Shown piece by piece: positions 1-8,592 of a stretch of DNA of 64,000 nt. Numbering within the stretch: position 1 is the stretch's first letter; each line of letters begins with the position of its first letter. Source of the DNA: Oceanobacillus jeddahensis (lineage in GTDB: Bacteria; Bacillota; Bacilli; Bacillales; Amphibacillaceae). The stretch is from NCBI RefSeq assembly GCF_000750635.1, contig NZ_CCDM010000002.1, forward strand, positions 558,001 through 622,000, given 5' to 3'. The position numbers were made by a program, and so were the translations under genes. A model generated the notes under the pieces. The model was not told the origin of the DNA. It saw only the letters and a program-made list of their open reading frames with translations, and ran no database searches.

Positions 1-428
1 ACTTGCAAGCTGCAGAACGCATTGGTGTTCCAAAAGATATTCGTGAGACGATTATGCCGCTTGGAGCAACGATTCATATGGATGGTTCATGTCTATCAGC
101 TATGTTAAAGATTGCCTTTATCTTCGGTGTGTTTAATCAGGATTTCACGGGAATTGATACATTTTTAACAGCTATCGGAATTTGTTTATTATCTGGTATT
201 GTTATGAGTGGAATTCCTGGTGGCGGCTTTACAGGGGAGCTGATGATTATTACCTTATACGGGTTCCCAATTGAAGCTCTGCCGATTATTACAGCTATCG
301 GGGTTGTTGTTGATCCGCCAGCTACAATGGTTAACTCAACAGGTGATACCGTTTCAAGTATGGTTGTGGCAAGACATATTGAAGGGAAAGACTGGATGGA
401 GAAGGCGGATGCACCACCTAGTGCATAA
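1..428 (+). CDS. Dicarboxylate/amino-acid:cation symporter (SDF family), C-terminal part
   Basis: This is the last ~141 codons of a secondary carrier that takes up dicarboxylates or amino acids with Na+ or H+; the gene starts before the window. Three hallmarks of the SDF (DAACS) fold are visible: PLGATIHMDGS, matching the family NMDG motif, then the hairpin glycines GIPGGG, then NSTGD, matching the last-helix NxxGD motif that contacts substrate and cation. The rest is hydrophobic helices, with a short polar tail ending in DAPPSA. The exact substrate (glutamate, aspartate, cystine or C4-dicarboxylate) cannot be decided from this part. A hairpin follows the stop codon closely. Confidence 0.9.
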   Translation, partial: LQAAERIGVPKDIRETIMPLGATIHMDGSCLSAMLKIAFIFGVFNQDFTGIDTFLTAIGICLLSGIVMSGIPGGGFTGELMIITLYGFPIEALPIITAIGVVVDPPATMVNSTGDTVSSMVVARHIEGKDWMEKADAPPSA

Positions 429-484
429 AATACAAAAGGAGTTGTTGTAAAATGCATGGTTTGTATTTTATGACAGCTCCTTTT
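427..484 (+). terminator. Terminator hairpin with an overlapping alternative hairpin
   Basis: aaaaggagttgt (434-445) pairs with acagctcctttt (473-484), with one G-U pair, as expected for the symporter terminator. A second perfect 10-bp pairing, aaaatacaaa (427-436) with tttgtatttt (460-469), overlaps the first arm, so the two structures compete. Confidence 0.6.
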
Positions 485-577
485 CTATGTTGGATAGCTT
501 TTTTAAAGCTGGTTATGCTTATTCATGGTAATAAAAAAACTAATTGATTTTTGACACACTTAAATAAATCTCCCTTT

Positions 578-1228
578 TTATATTTTTAAGCTGTCTTTTT
601 TAATTAATGGATGATAATAGAGATTAAGGCGATCCGTTTGGATTTTCGTATGTATTTTATTGAAATTATAACTAAATGCTAGAATCAAAAACTCGTTTCG
701 TACATTACCTGTTCCTCGCGTACGAAACTTCTTCAGATGATAACTTTCCTTCAGTACGCCAAAAGTTTCTTCGACTTGAATAGAGCAATTCACACTATAT
801 AATGTGTCCGTTTCTATTAGAATATTTTTTACACAATTTCTTGGTAAGCTATAAATGCTTTGGCTACATGCTGTTATTTGTTTCCTTTGGCTTTGGTATC
901 TGTCTTTGAGTGGACAACCGGTGCAGTCTTCAAAATCATAAAAGATTACCTAAGATTGGTAGCTGGTCTACGAGATTCGCGTGTAGTTTCGAATGACATG
1001 TAACTACTGGTTATTGTCACAAGTATAGGTATCAGTACTTTTGTCATAAGCAATATTTATCCGATATTTGATGTTCTTTTTAAATGAAGCTTTTTCTTGT
1101 ATTCATAGTTTTGTGACTTGATATAGGGCGTCTTCTTTTGTTATTTCAAATAGACATAATTTTCTTCGTTTTCATATCCGGAATTTGTAACGATCAGTCG
1201 ATACGTAAAGGGAAGATGTTCTTTTCAT
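578..1228 (-). pseudogene. IS1182-type DDE transposase remnant
   Basis: Read on the minus strand, this stretch gives pieces of an IS1182-family transposase in several frames. TNSGYENEENYVYLK lies near 1150-1200 and is followed by a stop. A piece containing CTGCPLKDR follows near 900-930 (the family's Cys motif), then SIQVEETFGVLKESYHLKK near 730-785, and then an open C-terminal tail of 71 codons. Stops and frame shifts separate the pieces and the N-terminal two-thirds is missing, so it is dead. No terminal inverted repeats were found. It lies between the symporter and the sugar locus, marking an old insertion boundary. Confidence 0.8.
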
Positions 1229-1279
1229 TGTAAAGACAAAAATTAAAAAATAAATAAACTGAAATTTTAAAATAAGTAA

Positions 1280-1308
1280 TTGACAAGAAATTTTAATTAT
1301 ACTATTAT
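1280..1308 (+). promoter_or_regulatory. Sigma-A promoter of the aldolase gene
   Basis: TTGACA (1280-1285), a 17-base spacer and TATTAT (1303-1308), in AT-rich DNA about 100 bases before the aldolase start. The shared 16-bp element begins 12 bases after the -10 box. Confidence 0.75.
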
Positions 1309-1319
1309 TATTTTAAACC

Positions 1320-1335
1320 ATTATACGTACAAACG
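1320..1335 (+). promoter_or_regulatory. Probable GntR-family operator, copy 1
   Basis: attatacgtacaaacg is exactly repeated, inverted, at 11202-11217 over the promoter of the GntR-type regulator gene. The centre TACGTA is palindromic. Its place just downstream of the -10 box suits a repressor blocking early elongation or open-complex formation. The assignment to the regulator at 11367 is inference from the shared sequence. Confidence 0.65.
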
Positions 1336-1404
1336 GATGTTTTAAATTTAAACAACAATAGGTTAATGGTGTAAAGAAAAACAATTTAAGGAGTGGATGA
1401 CCAA

Positions 1405-2184
1405 ATGGGGAAATCGTTACGATTGTCAAGAATTTTTAGAAGGGACACAGGTAATACACTTATTTTACCTGTAGATCATGGTATTGGTGGAAGTATTGAA
1501 GGATTAGAAAATCCAGTTAAGACTCTTAAAGAATTACAAACACCTGATATCGATGCAATATTACTAAATGATGGTGTTGCTAGACAAGCTGAAGAAGTTT
1601 TTCATGGAAAAGGTGCACCAGGTCGAATGCTAAATTCTGATGTTTTTAGTTATGAAGTAAAAAATGAACGAATGGAACATCATTTAACATTCAGTCCAGA
1701 GATTGCAGTTCGAAAAGGATATGATTGTATGAAGTTGGTCTTGTTTTGGGACCGTCCAGCTGAGGAAAGAATGCGTTCTATGAAGTTGATAGCCTCAGTA
1801 ATTGAGGAGGCAGAAAAATGGGAAATACCAGTTTTAGTGGAACCCCTTATATCAAAACCAATCGAAGATCCTAAAGAACGGGCAAAAGTTTTAACTGATG
1901 CGAATCGGGCTGCGTTTGAACTAGGCGCGGATATATTAAAAGCAGCTCACCCTGGTGATACAAAAACACTCGAAAATTGGGTGAAGTATTTTGATATTCC
2001 TATTATTCTACTAGGTGGAAGTAAAAGTGGGACTACCGAAGATTTAGTGAATATGGTAGATGATGCTATTAATGTTGGTATTAATGGTGTTGCAATTGGC
2101 AGAAATATTTGGCAACGCCCGCCTAAAGAAGCAAAAGAGTTATTAGCTAGGTTTGCAGAAATTATCCATAAACCTAGAAACTAA
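1405..2184 (+). CDS. Class I aldolase of the DeoC/FbaB/LacD superfamily (LsrF-like)
   Basis: This is a predicted Schiff-base aldolase of 259 residues cleaving a phosphorylated ketose or related sugar. LPVDHGIGGS near residue 21 is the family's N-terminal DHG strand. ADILKAAHPGD places the probable Schiff-base lysine at residue 179, and LLGGSKSGTTED, followed by GVAIGRNIWQ, forms the C-terminal phosphate site. ATG at 1405 was preferred because AAGGAG (1388-1393) would overlap the GTG at 1393. It opens the polyol locus, with a TTGACA/TATTAT promoter and the 16-bp element upstream. Fructose-1,6-bisphosphate, tagatose-1,6-bisphosphate, sulfo-sugar and deoxy-sugar phosphates are all possible substrates. 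Confidence 0.85.
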   Translation: MGKSLRLSRIFRRDTGNTLILPVDHGIGGSIEGLENPVKTLKELQTPDIDAILLNDGVARQAEEVFHGKGAPGRMLNSDVFSYEVKNERMEHHLTFSPEIAVRKGYDCMKLVLFWDRPAEERMRSMKLIASVIEEAEKWEIPVLVEPLISKPIEDPKERAKVLTDANRAAFELGADILKAAHPGDTKTLENWVKYFDIPIILLGGSKSGTTEDLVNMVDDAINVGINGVAIGRNIWQRPPKEAKELLARFAEIIHKPRN

Positions 2185-2244
2185 AAATGTTAATTATTAA
2201 GTGATCTGATGTATTTAGTACAAGGATAATATAAGGGAGGAAAT

Positions 2245-3312
2245 ATGATGACTAAAATGAGAAAGTTTGCTGTTTTAACGAAGGCAAGAAACGCAGAGGT
2301 ACATAAAGGTAAAATACCAGAAGTTGGTGATAATCAAGTCCTCATTAAGCAAGAAGCTTGTAATATTTGTACAACAGATTTTGGGCAATGGCTTGGACTA
2401 AGGGAACACCAACCATATCCGATGGCAGGTGGTCATGAAGGTGCTGGAATCATTGTCGCAAAGGGTAAAAATGTAAGAGATGGATTAAATATAGGGGATC
2501 ATGTTGCACTTGCATATGATTACTGCGGAGAATGTACGGCTTGTCAAACTGGGAGAACAAGTGAATGCATAGAAATATCAAACCCGTTTAAAGATAAAAA
2601 TGATGAGGGATATTACGGTCATTTAGGTTTTGCAACTTATAATGTTAAGAATGCAAATACAGTGATTAAAATGAATCCAAAATTATCGTTCAGTGAGGCT
2701 GGATTTTTGGAACCGCTTGCAACAGTGGTAAGTGGACTAAAACGATTAAGAGTTACTGCGTTAGAACGCGTTGTTGTCATTGGTGCTGGAACAATGGGGA
2801 TATTAAATGCACTAGCTGCGACAGCATATGGTGCGGAAGTCATTGTTACTGAGATGATGGATAAGAAGATTGAGGCGGCAAGATCAATGGGATTAAATGT
2901 TATTGATGTGAAAAAATATGATCCAGTAGAAAAAGTAAAAGAATTAACAAATGCTGAAGGGGCAGATGCAGTTATTCTTGCCGTTGGAGTTACAAAAGCA
3001 AATGATCAAGCATTAGAAATGGTTAAACACTTAAATGGTAGATTGTTATTATTTGCTGCAGGATATCCTGCTCCTGAATTAAATGTGGATTCTAATTTAG
3101 TCCATTATAGAAAAATTGAATTGATTGGGACATATGGGGCAGATATACATGATTTTAATAAATCAGCAAATTTATTAAATGATGCAAAAGTTGATGTGTC
3201 AAAATTAATTGAAACAAAAGTACCTATAGAAGAAATCCAAAAGGCCTACGAGATTGCTAGTACGCAAGGAAGTTACCGTGTAAGTGTTTTATTACAAGAA
3301 GAGTCAGAATAA
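2245..3312 (+). CDS. Zinc-dependent alcohol/polyol dehydrogenase (MDR family)
   Basis: This 355-residue medium-chain dehydrogenase probably oxidises a polyol or polyol phosphate with NAD(P). Catalytic-zinc ligands are visible as Cys42 (NICTTD) and His64-Glu65 (GGHEGAG). The structural-zinc lobe has Cys94, 97, 100 and 108. The Rossmann fold starts at VVIGAGTMG near residue 176. GGGAGG lies five bases before the ATG. It is 60 bp downstream of the aldolase gene and ahead of the glucitol-type PTS genes, so it is likely the pathway's oxidation step. A canonical SDR-type SrlD is absent and this enzyme may take its place. Confidence 0.85.
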   Translation: MMTKMRKFAVLTKARNAEVHKGKIPEVGDNQVLIKQEACNICTTDFGQWLGLREHQPYPMAGGHEGAGIIVAKGKNVRDGLNIGDHVALAYDYCGECTACQTGRTSECIEISNPFKDKNDEGYYGHLGFATYNVKNANTVIKMNPKLSFSEAGFLEPLATVVSGLKRLRVTALERVVVIGAGTMGILNALAATAYGAEVIVTEMMDKKIEAARSMGLNVIDVKKYDPVEKVKELTNAEGADAVILAVGVTKANDQALEMVKHLNGRLLLFAAGYPAPELNVDSNLVHYRKIELIGTYGADIHDFNKSANLLNDAKVDVSKLIETKVPIEEIQKAYEIASTQGSYRVSVLLQEESE

Positions 3313-3475
3313 CGTTAAGCAATAAAAATAGTCCGATATATGGAGCTACTGGAGGGGGATAACTCTCTCTCCTTATCAAATATAAGCATAAACATGTAAT
3401 GGATTTATTTTTTGTCATTTAGTTTTTTTAAATCTCAATCAAAATCAGTATAACAAATAAAAGGAGGATGAAGTT

Positions 3476-4003
3476 ATGTCATTTGTTGTTGATTTTGCAG
3501 AACAGTTTATGGGCTTTTTCGAGTTTGTAGGAGATACGTTTGTCGGCATGTTTACTGGTATTGTTCCTATACTTGTAGGAATGCTAACTTTAATTCAATT
3601 TATTGTAAACCTTGTTGGTGAAAGCCGGATCGAAAAAATGGGTCAATTCTTAGCAAAAAGTAGTTTGTTAAAATACTCAATATTTCCTATATTTGCAGGA
3701 TTTTTTCTCGGAAACCCTGCTAGTATAACAATGGGTAGGTTTCTACCGGAAAAGTCCAAACCTGGATTAATGGAAGCGATGTTTAGAAATGGTCACCCGC
3801 TAACTAGTTTATTTCCCCATACGAATCCAGCTGAATTATTTGTTTGGCTAGGGGTTGCCCAAGGTATTGAGGCACTTGGTTTACCAGTTGGTGCTTTAGC
3901 TATTCGCTATGTTATTACCGGTATTGTTGTAGGTGTCATCAGTGGTATTATTACCGAGATAGTATTTATAATTATTTCCAGAAGAAATAACTACGAGGTT
4001 TAA
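3476..4003 (+). CDS. srlA: PTS glucitol/sorbitol-type transporter, EIIC subunit
   Basis: This 175-residue integral membrane subunit helps form the translocation channel of a glucitol-family phosphotransferase system. It has several hydrophobic helices and the family-typical segments FFLGNPASITMGRFLPEKSK and NGHPLTSLFPHTNPAELFVW. Its length matches SrlA/GutA. AAAGGAGG sits eight bases before ATG. The EIIB-C gene follows after 15 bp, so the two are co-transcribed. The exact polyol (sorbitol, galactitol or another) cannot be read from this subunit. Confidence 0.92.
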   Translation: MSFVVDFAEQFMGFFEFVGDTFVGMFTGIVPILVGMLTLIQFIVNLVGESRIEKMGQFLAKSSLLKYSIFPIFAGFFLGNPASITMGRFLPEKSKPGLMEAMFRNGHPLTSLFPHTNPAELFVWLGVAQGIEALGLPVGALAIRYVITGIVVGVISGIITEIVFIIISRRNNYEV

Positions 4004-4018
4004 CAAGGGGGGACAAAA

Positions 4019-5029
4019 ATGTCTGAAAATATAATGATCAAAGTTGAAAAAGGCGGTAGTGGTTGGGGCGGCCCACTTTATTTACAATGTGAAGGGAAGA
4101 AAAACAAAGTATTATCAATGACAGGTGGAGGAATTCATGATTTAGCTAGACATATTGCAGACGCCATAGGTGGTGTGGCAGTAGATGGCTTTAAAGAGGT
4201 ACCGAATGATGATGAGATTGTTTGTGCAATTATTAACTGTGGCGGTACATTAAGATGTGGTGTTTATCCACAAAAAGGGATTTACACAATTAATTTAAAT
4301 GCGATTGGTCCATCTGGTCCATTAGCTGAGCACATCAAAGAGGAAATATATGTTTCTGGTATTAAAAAAGGGAACATTACAGTAGTACAAGAATCAGACC
4401 AGCCAGGTCATGAACACGCTGCAGTAGTAGAGCCTAAACCAGAGAAACAACCAAAAAAAGTCGATAAACAAAGTGCAGCCGAAGAAAGCGGTAACCCAAT
4501 ATTTAAACTATTAACCAAAATCGGTTCAGTCGTTGGTTCTGTAGTTTCCATGTTCTTAGACTCAGGTAGAAAAACGGTTGATCTGTTATTGAAAACGATT
4601 ATACCGTTTATGGCATTTGTTAGTATTTTAGTAGCCCTAGTACAATATACAGGGGTAGGGGAATGGATTGCAAACGCTTTAACTCCGCTCGGATCGTCAC
4701 TTTGGGGATTACTGCTTATTTCTATTATTTGTAGTTTCCCATTTTTGTCACCTATCCTGGGTCCGGGAGCAGCTGTTGCCCAAGTCGTTGGTGTTCTAGT
4801 AGGTACTCAAATTGCAGCAGGAGCGATTCCGCCACAATTCGCATTACCAGCTTTGTTTGCTATTAACGCACAAGTAGGTGGAGACTTCTTTCCAGTAGGT
4901 ATGTCTTTAATGCAGGCGAAACCAAAAACAATAGAATATGGTACACCAGCATTTCTGATCGCGAGACAAATATCAAGTCCTATTGCTGTTGTTATTGCAT
5001 ACCTGTTCAGTATTGGACTCTATAATTAA
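4019..5029 (+). CDS. srlE: PTS glucitol/sorbitol-type transporter, EIIB-C subunit
   Basis: This 336-residue protein carries the phosphorylatable EIIB domain (residues 1-125) and a second membrane domain (about 175-336). The B domain has the Cys-containing stretch NCGGTLRCG, with Cys74 as the probable phospho-site. A Lys/Glu/Pro-rich linker (about 138-160) separates the domains. The C-terminal part shows helices such as LLLISIICSFPFLSPILGPG. It works with EIIC (srlA) and EIIA (srlB). The start follows an AAGGGGGG ribosome site. The next gene is 286 bp away, an unusually large break for a glucitol PTS operon. Confidence 0.92.
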   Translation: MSENIMIKVEKGGSGWGGPLYLQCEGKKNKVLSMTGGGIHDLARHIADAIGGVAVDGFKEVPNDDEIVCAIINCGGTLRCGVYPQKGIYTINLNAIGPSGPLAEHIKEEIYVSGIKKGNITVVQESDQPGHEHAAVVEPKPEKQPKKVDKQSAAEESGNPIFKLLTKIGSVVGSVVSMFLDSGRKTVDLLLKTIIPFMAFVSILVALVQYTGVGEWIANALTPLGSSLWGLLLISIICSFPFLSPILGPGAAVAQVVGVLVGTQIAAGAIPPQFALPALFAINAQVGGDFFPVGMSLMQAKPKTIEYGTPAFLIARQISSPIAVVIAYLFSIGLYN

Positions 5030-5321
5030 TTTGATTGGAACTATTAAAATTAAAAGATTCGCACGTAGTAAAAAGTTAATCGTAGATGAGAACAGGAAAT
5101 AGACGGTTTATGCTATTGAACTTTCATTTAATTAGTAAAACAGATATCTTCTTTTATTAATTGGATTGTATAAACAGTGAACTAACCAACTCAGCTCTCT
5201 TTATTTTTTGAAATTACTGCTAACATGATGCGTGCAATCATAGATCTATACAATATCAAAAAGAAAAGATAAATAATATGTTAAAATATTTATTGTCAAT
5301 GTTTTTAGGGAGGTAATGTAC

Positions 5322-5675
5322 TTGAAATATAACGTAAATATTGTAGAAGTTGGTTCAAATGTTGATGATATGTTGAAAACTGGGTTATTAATTCTTTTTA
5401 ACCAAAGTGCACCGGAAGATTTAAAACCATTTTGTGTTGTTACCAAAGAAAATAAGCTAGATGGACATGTAGAGTCAGGTGATGTTGTGACTATCGCAGA
5501 CCGTACATATGAGGTCACAGCTGTTGGCGATGTTGCTAATGAAAACCTCTATTCACTTGGACATGCCTCACTATGTTTTGATGGTGCAAAGGAAGCACAA
5601 TTACCTGGTCATATTCATTTAACACCGAATTTTGAAAGCGATTTATCCAATCTTGGGGAAATTACTATTAAGTAG
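5322..5675 (+). CDS. srlB: PTS glucitol/sorbitol-type transporter, EIIA subunit
   Basis: This cytoplasmic EIIA passes phosphate from HPr to EIIB. The protein has 117 residues from the TTG at 5322, chosen because AGGGAGG (5307-5313) is only two bases from the ATG at 5316 but eight from this TTG, which also gives the family-like start MKYNVNIVEVG. LGHASLCFDG in the C-terminal half carries a candidate phospho-histidine. It is followed after 8 bp by gutM. The 286 bp separating it from the EIIB-C gene contain no gene and no clear terminator. Confidence 0.88.
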   Translation: MKYNVNIVEVGSNVDDMLKTGLLILFNQSAPEDLKPFCVVTKENKLDGHVESGDVVTIADRTYEVTAVGDVANENLYSLGHASLCFDGAKEAQLPGHIHLTPNFESDLSNLGEITIK

Positions 5676-5683
5676 GTGAGAAA

Positions 5684-6076
5684 ATGAAGATCCTATTTTT
5701 ATTCTTTATTATTTTAGTTATCTTACAATGGTTTTTTAAAATGAAACAGACAAAAGTATTGCATACCCACTATAATAAGTTTTTAGAAACAGGAAATGTA
5801 TTAGTGGAGAGAAAGAAAGGTATTTTTTCTGGTGCTATTATCATGCTTCAATTAGATAAGGAAGCCAATATTAAAGACTGTCTATTGATGTCTGGTGCAA
5901 CTTTTTTTTCTTCATGGGACAATTGTGAAGAACTAATAAATGAAAACTTATTGAGTATAAATGTTGAAAACTTTAACAGTTATAAAAAACCTGTAAGAAA
6001 AGTAATTACTAAAGCTGTTGAAAGTTATCAAAAGAGTAAAGATAAAGAAAAAGAGCACAAGGAGAAACCAGTATAA
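5684..6076 (+). CDS. gutM: GutM-family glucitol operon activator-like protein
   Basis: This 130-residue protein starts with one hydrophobic helix (about residues 2-16) and continues with a soluble domain containing HTHYNKFLETG and GIFSGAIIMLQLD, typical of the GutM/SrlM family. In enteric bacteria GutM is an accessory activator of glucitol operons; whether it acts that way here is unknown. Its place directly behind the EIIA gene (8 bp) repeats the usual glucitol-operon order. The last 15 residues are Lys/Glu-rich. The start has AGGTGA seven bases upstream. Confidence 0.85.
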   Translation: MKILFLFFIILVILQWFFKMKQTKVLHTHYNKFLETGNVLVERKKGIFSGAIIMLQLDKEANIKDCLLMSGATFFSSWDNCEELINENLLSINVENFNSYKKPVRKVITKAVESYQKSKDKEKEHKEKPV

Positions 6077-6084
6077 TAGTTTTT

Positions 6085-6106
6085 GACTAAATATGTTTTT
6101 TTAGTC
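6085..6106 (+). terminator. Weak hairpin after gutM
   Basis: gactaaa (6085-6091) pairs with tttagtc (6100-6106) across an eight-base T-rich loop. It is weak and may only attenuate transcription into the aldo/keto reductase gene. Confidence 0.3.
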
Positions 6107-6155
6107 TTCTACGAATAGTGATAAAAGTCACCAAAAAATGGAGGTACATTAAAAA

Positions 6156-6977
6156 ATGATATTGAAAAAATTGAGAAATGATGTACTTATGCCACGGATC
6201 GGGCTCGGTGTTTATAAAATGACAAATTCAAAAGAAACAATAAATGCTGTTGAGGAAGCGTTAAAAGTAGGATATCGAGCAATTGATACAGCTAGCTACT
6301 ATAAAAATGAGAAAGAAGTTGGCGAGGCAATTCGTCAATCTGGAATTCCAAGGGAAGATCTGTTTATTACTACTAAAGTGTGGAATGATGAACAAGGATA
6401 TGATGAAACATTACGTGCATTTGACCGATCATTGAGCTTGCTGGGACTTGATTATATCGATTTATATTTAATCCATTGGCCACTATTTGATAAGTTTATT
6501 GATACTTATCGTGCAATTGAAAAATTGTATGAAGAAAGACTTATTCGTGTACCAGGTGTCTCTAATCATCACAAAAAACATCTTTTACAACTTGAAAATA
6601 AGGTAAATGTAATGCCAATGGTTAATCAAGTAGAATGTCATCCATATCTCCAGCAAAGGGAATTAAAAGGCTTTTGTAAGGAAAGAGAAATAGCTGTTAC
6701 AGCATGGGCGCCTCTTGGCAAAGGAACAATTTTACAAGATGAACTGATTAAAGAACTTGCTCAAAAATATGATAAGACACCGGCCCAGATTATTTTAAGA
6801 TGGCATTTAGAGTGTGATACAATTATTATTCCAAAATCTGTTACACCGTCACGAATTAAGAAAAACTTTGAGTTATTTGATTTCTTTATTGAGAAAAAGG
6901 ATATGGATAAGCTTGCTAATCTTGATCATAATGGTCGAATAGGTGCTGATCCAAGTATTGATGATGATTTTAGCTGA
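6156..6977 (+). CDS. Aldo/keto reductase
   Basis: This is an NADPH-dependent (beta/alpha)8 reductase of 273 residues, acting on aldehydes or ketoses. The catalytic tetrad is visible: Asp44 (AIDTASYY), Tyr49, Lys74 (FITTKVWN) and His107 (LIHWP). The C-terminal IIIPKSVTPSRIKKN is the cofactor-phosphate segment. A GGAGG site lies before the ATG. It closely follows the GutM gene on the same strand, so it probably reduces an aldehyde made in the same pathway. The substrate is not predictable from the sequence. The length is normal for the AKR5-like group. Confidence 0.9.
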   Translation: MILKKLRNDVLMPRIGLGVYKMTNSKETINAVEEALKVGYRAIDTASYYKNEKEVGEAIRQSGIPREDLFITTKVWNDEQGYDETLRAFDRSLSLLGLDYIDLYLIHWPLFDKFIDTYRAIEKLYEERLIRVPGVSNHHKKHLLQLENKVNVMPMVNQVECHPYLQQRELKGFCKEREIAVTAWAPLGKGTILQDELIKELAQKYDKTPAQIILRWHLECDTIIIPKSVTPSRIKKNFELFDFFIEKKDMDKLANLDHNGRIGADPSIDDDFS

Positions 6978-7030
6978 TTTTAAATAATTGTACTATTTGA
7001 TTATGGTATATTGTTACAAATTTTATTGAG

Positions 7031-7082
7031 AAATCCGAACTATGAATTCAAATTTTAAGGGATTTGTTTATAGTTCGGATTT
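7031..7082. terminator. Inverted repeat downstream of the aldo/keto reductase
   Basis: aaatccgaactat (7031-7043) pairs perfectly with atagttcggattt (7070-7082) over a 26-base loop. No strong T-run follows on the plus strand, so it may be a terminator stem for the convergent genes or a processed hairpin. Confidence 0.5.
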
Positions 7083-7141
7083 CCACTGTTATTTTGATTT
7101 TGGAATTTTTCCTTTATGTACTCAAACAATTTAGTTGTAAT

Positions 7142-7279
7142 TCACAACATATTTCCAAAATCTTTATGAATTTTATCCCATTTAAGCTCCTTAGTCTTTT
7201 GCATAGGTGTTAGCTTTCCGGTAGAACGAATGGCACTACCAGAGTACTCCTTGAATAATCCTTTTGTACTCTTGAAATT
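7142..7279 (-). pseudogene. Coding-like 3' fragment of unknown protein
   Basis: On the minus strand, 45 codons stay open without a proper start, reading KSTKGLFKEYSG, then a charged stretch with LTPMQKTKELKWDKIHK, and ending in a TGA. The composition looks like protein, yet a stop precedes it at once and there is no start or ribosome site. It may be the tail of a deleted gene. I do not recognise the family. Apart from this and the hairpin, the gap between the reductase and the MFS gene holds nothing I can name. Confidence 0.3.
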
Positions 7280-7284
7280 TTATT

Positions 7285-8487
7285 TTAAACAAATTTATTT
7301 TGTCCGACTTTCAATCCTAAAAGAGAACTGCAAATGGCAAGTAATATTAGTAAGAATAAGGGAATGGTCCAATCTCTTGTAATATCATAGATGAAGCCTA
7401 CCGCTATAGGTCCTAAAGCGGCTAAAGCATAACCAGTTGATTGTGCCATACCGGATAAAAGTGTAGCTTGTTTTGTATTTTTAGTACGAATAGATAGTAA
7501 TAGAAGGGCAATTGTAAAGTTACCACTTAAAGAAACTCCTATCAGTGTTGTGGAGATAATAAAACTTATATCATTATGATAAAACAATAAATAGATAACT
7601 CCAATTATTAATAAAATATTTAAGCTGATAACTAAGCCTATCTGAGATTTCAGTTTTCCTGCTATAAGTGGAATGAGTAGGCTAGAAGCTATTCCCACTA
7701 ACTGTAAATAGGATAATAAGAAACCAGCAATTGTTTTATTAGCCCCGAAATGAATTAATATTTCAGGGAACCAAGAGATGGTGATATAAAATAAAAGGGA
7801 ATGACACCCCATAAAAAAAGCAATAAACCAGGCGAAGGGTGATCTCAGAAAATTCTTTATTTTTTCTATAGACCTTTCTTGTATACGATGCGTCGGTTTC
7901 CGTCGTATAATCACTAACCAATAAAAAGATGCCAAAATTGCAGGTACTACCCAAATTAAGAGAGCATTTCTCCAACCTAATCCCATGTTTTTGGCAATTG
8001 GTACACTTATTGCTGAAGCAACAGTAGCGGAAACTCCCATTATTGAGGAATATAATCCGGTCATTATGGATAGTTTGTCAGGAAATTTATCTTTAATAAT
8101 TCCTGGTAAAAGGACGTTACAAACCGCAATTCCTATTCCAATAAGTAGTGTACCAAGAAATAAAAAGATTATCATAGTAGAAGAGCGAAAAATGATCCCC
8201 ATACTTAATATTATTAATCCAAAAATTAATGTTTTCTCATTTGAATATTTTTGAGCTAAATATGATGAAATAATTGACATAACAGCAAAAGCTACTAATG
8301 GCAAACTTGTAAGTAATGCAACATTCCAATTTGCAAAGCCTATTTCATCTCTAATAATTCCCATAATCGGTCCTATAGAAGTTAAGGCTGGCCGTAAGTT
8401 AAGAGCAACTAAGAAAATCCCTACAATTATAAGAACATTGGTATTATCTTTTCCCAATTCTTGTTTCTCAAGTGTATATTCTTTCAA
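7285..8487 (-). CDS. MFS transporter, CynX/NimT type
   Basis: This is a 12-helix major-facilitator permease of 400 residues. The stretch NLRPALTSIGPIM after the first helix is typical of the cyanate/2-nitroimidazole (CynX/NimT) branch of the superfamily. TTG at 8487 was chosen because AAGGAAAGGAAG lies just upstream at a normal distance; an ATG farther out (8556) would add 23 mostly basic, poorly supported residues. It is convergent with the reductase and downstream of the aldehyde dehydrogenase on the same strand, so it may export or import a metabolite of this locus. The substrate is unknown. Confidence 0.85.
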   Translation of the reverse strand: MKEYTLEKQELGKDNTNVLIIVGIFLVALNLRPALTSIGPIMGIIRDEIGFANWNVALLTSLPLVAFAVMSIISSYLAQKYSNEKTLIFGLIILSMGIIFRSSTMIIFLFLGTLLIGIGIAVCNVLLPGIIKDKFPDKLSIMTGLYSSIMGVSATVASAISVPIAKNMGLGWRNALLIWVVPAILASFYWLVIIRRKPTHRIQERSIEKIKNFLRSPFAWFIAFFMGCHSLLFYITISWFPEILIHFGANKTIAGFLLSYLQLVGIASSLLIPLIAGKLKSQIGLVISLNILLIIGVIYLLFYHNDISFIISTTLIGVSLSGNFTIALLLLSIRTKNTKQATLLSGMAQSTGYALAALGPIAVGFIYDITRDWTIPLFLLILLAICSSLLGLKVGQNKFV

Positions 8488-8551
8488 GTAAGATGCTTCC
8501 TTTCCTTTTAGATGTTTCTTTTTTAAGCTATATTTTTTAGTAAGTAGTATA

Positions 8552-8580
8552 AGCAACCTAACGTTATTCGTTAAGTTGCT
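8552..8580 (-). terminator. Hairpin after the aldehyde dehydrogenase gene
   Basis: agcaacctaac (8552-8562) pairs with gttaagttgct (8570-8580), with one wobble pair and a short loop, just beyond the minus-strand stop codon. The T-tract is poor, so partial read-through into the MFS gene is plausible. Confidence 0.45.
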
Positions 8581-8592
8581 CTATTTCTGTAA

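Noticed and set aside
137..457. 106-codon minus-strand open frame over the symporter gene
   Set aside because: It is antisense to a well-conserved coding region and has no ribosome site.
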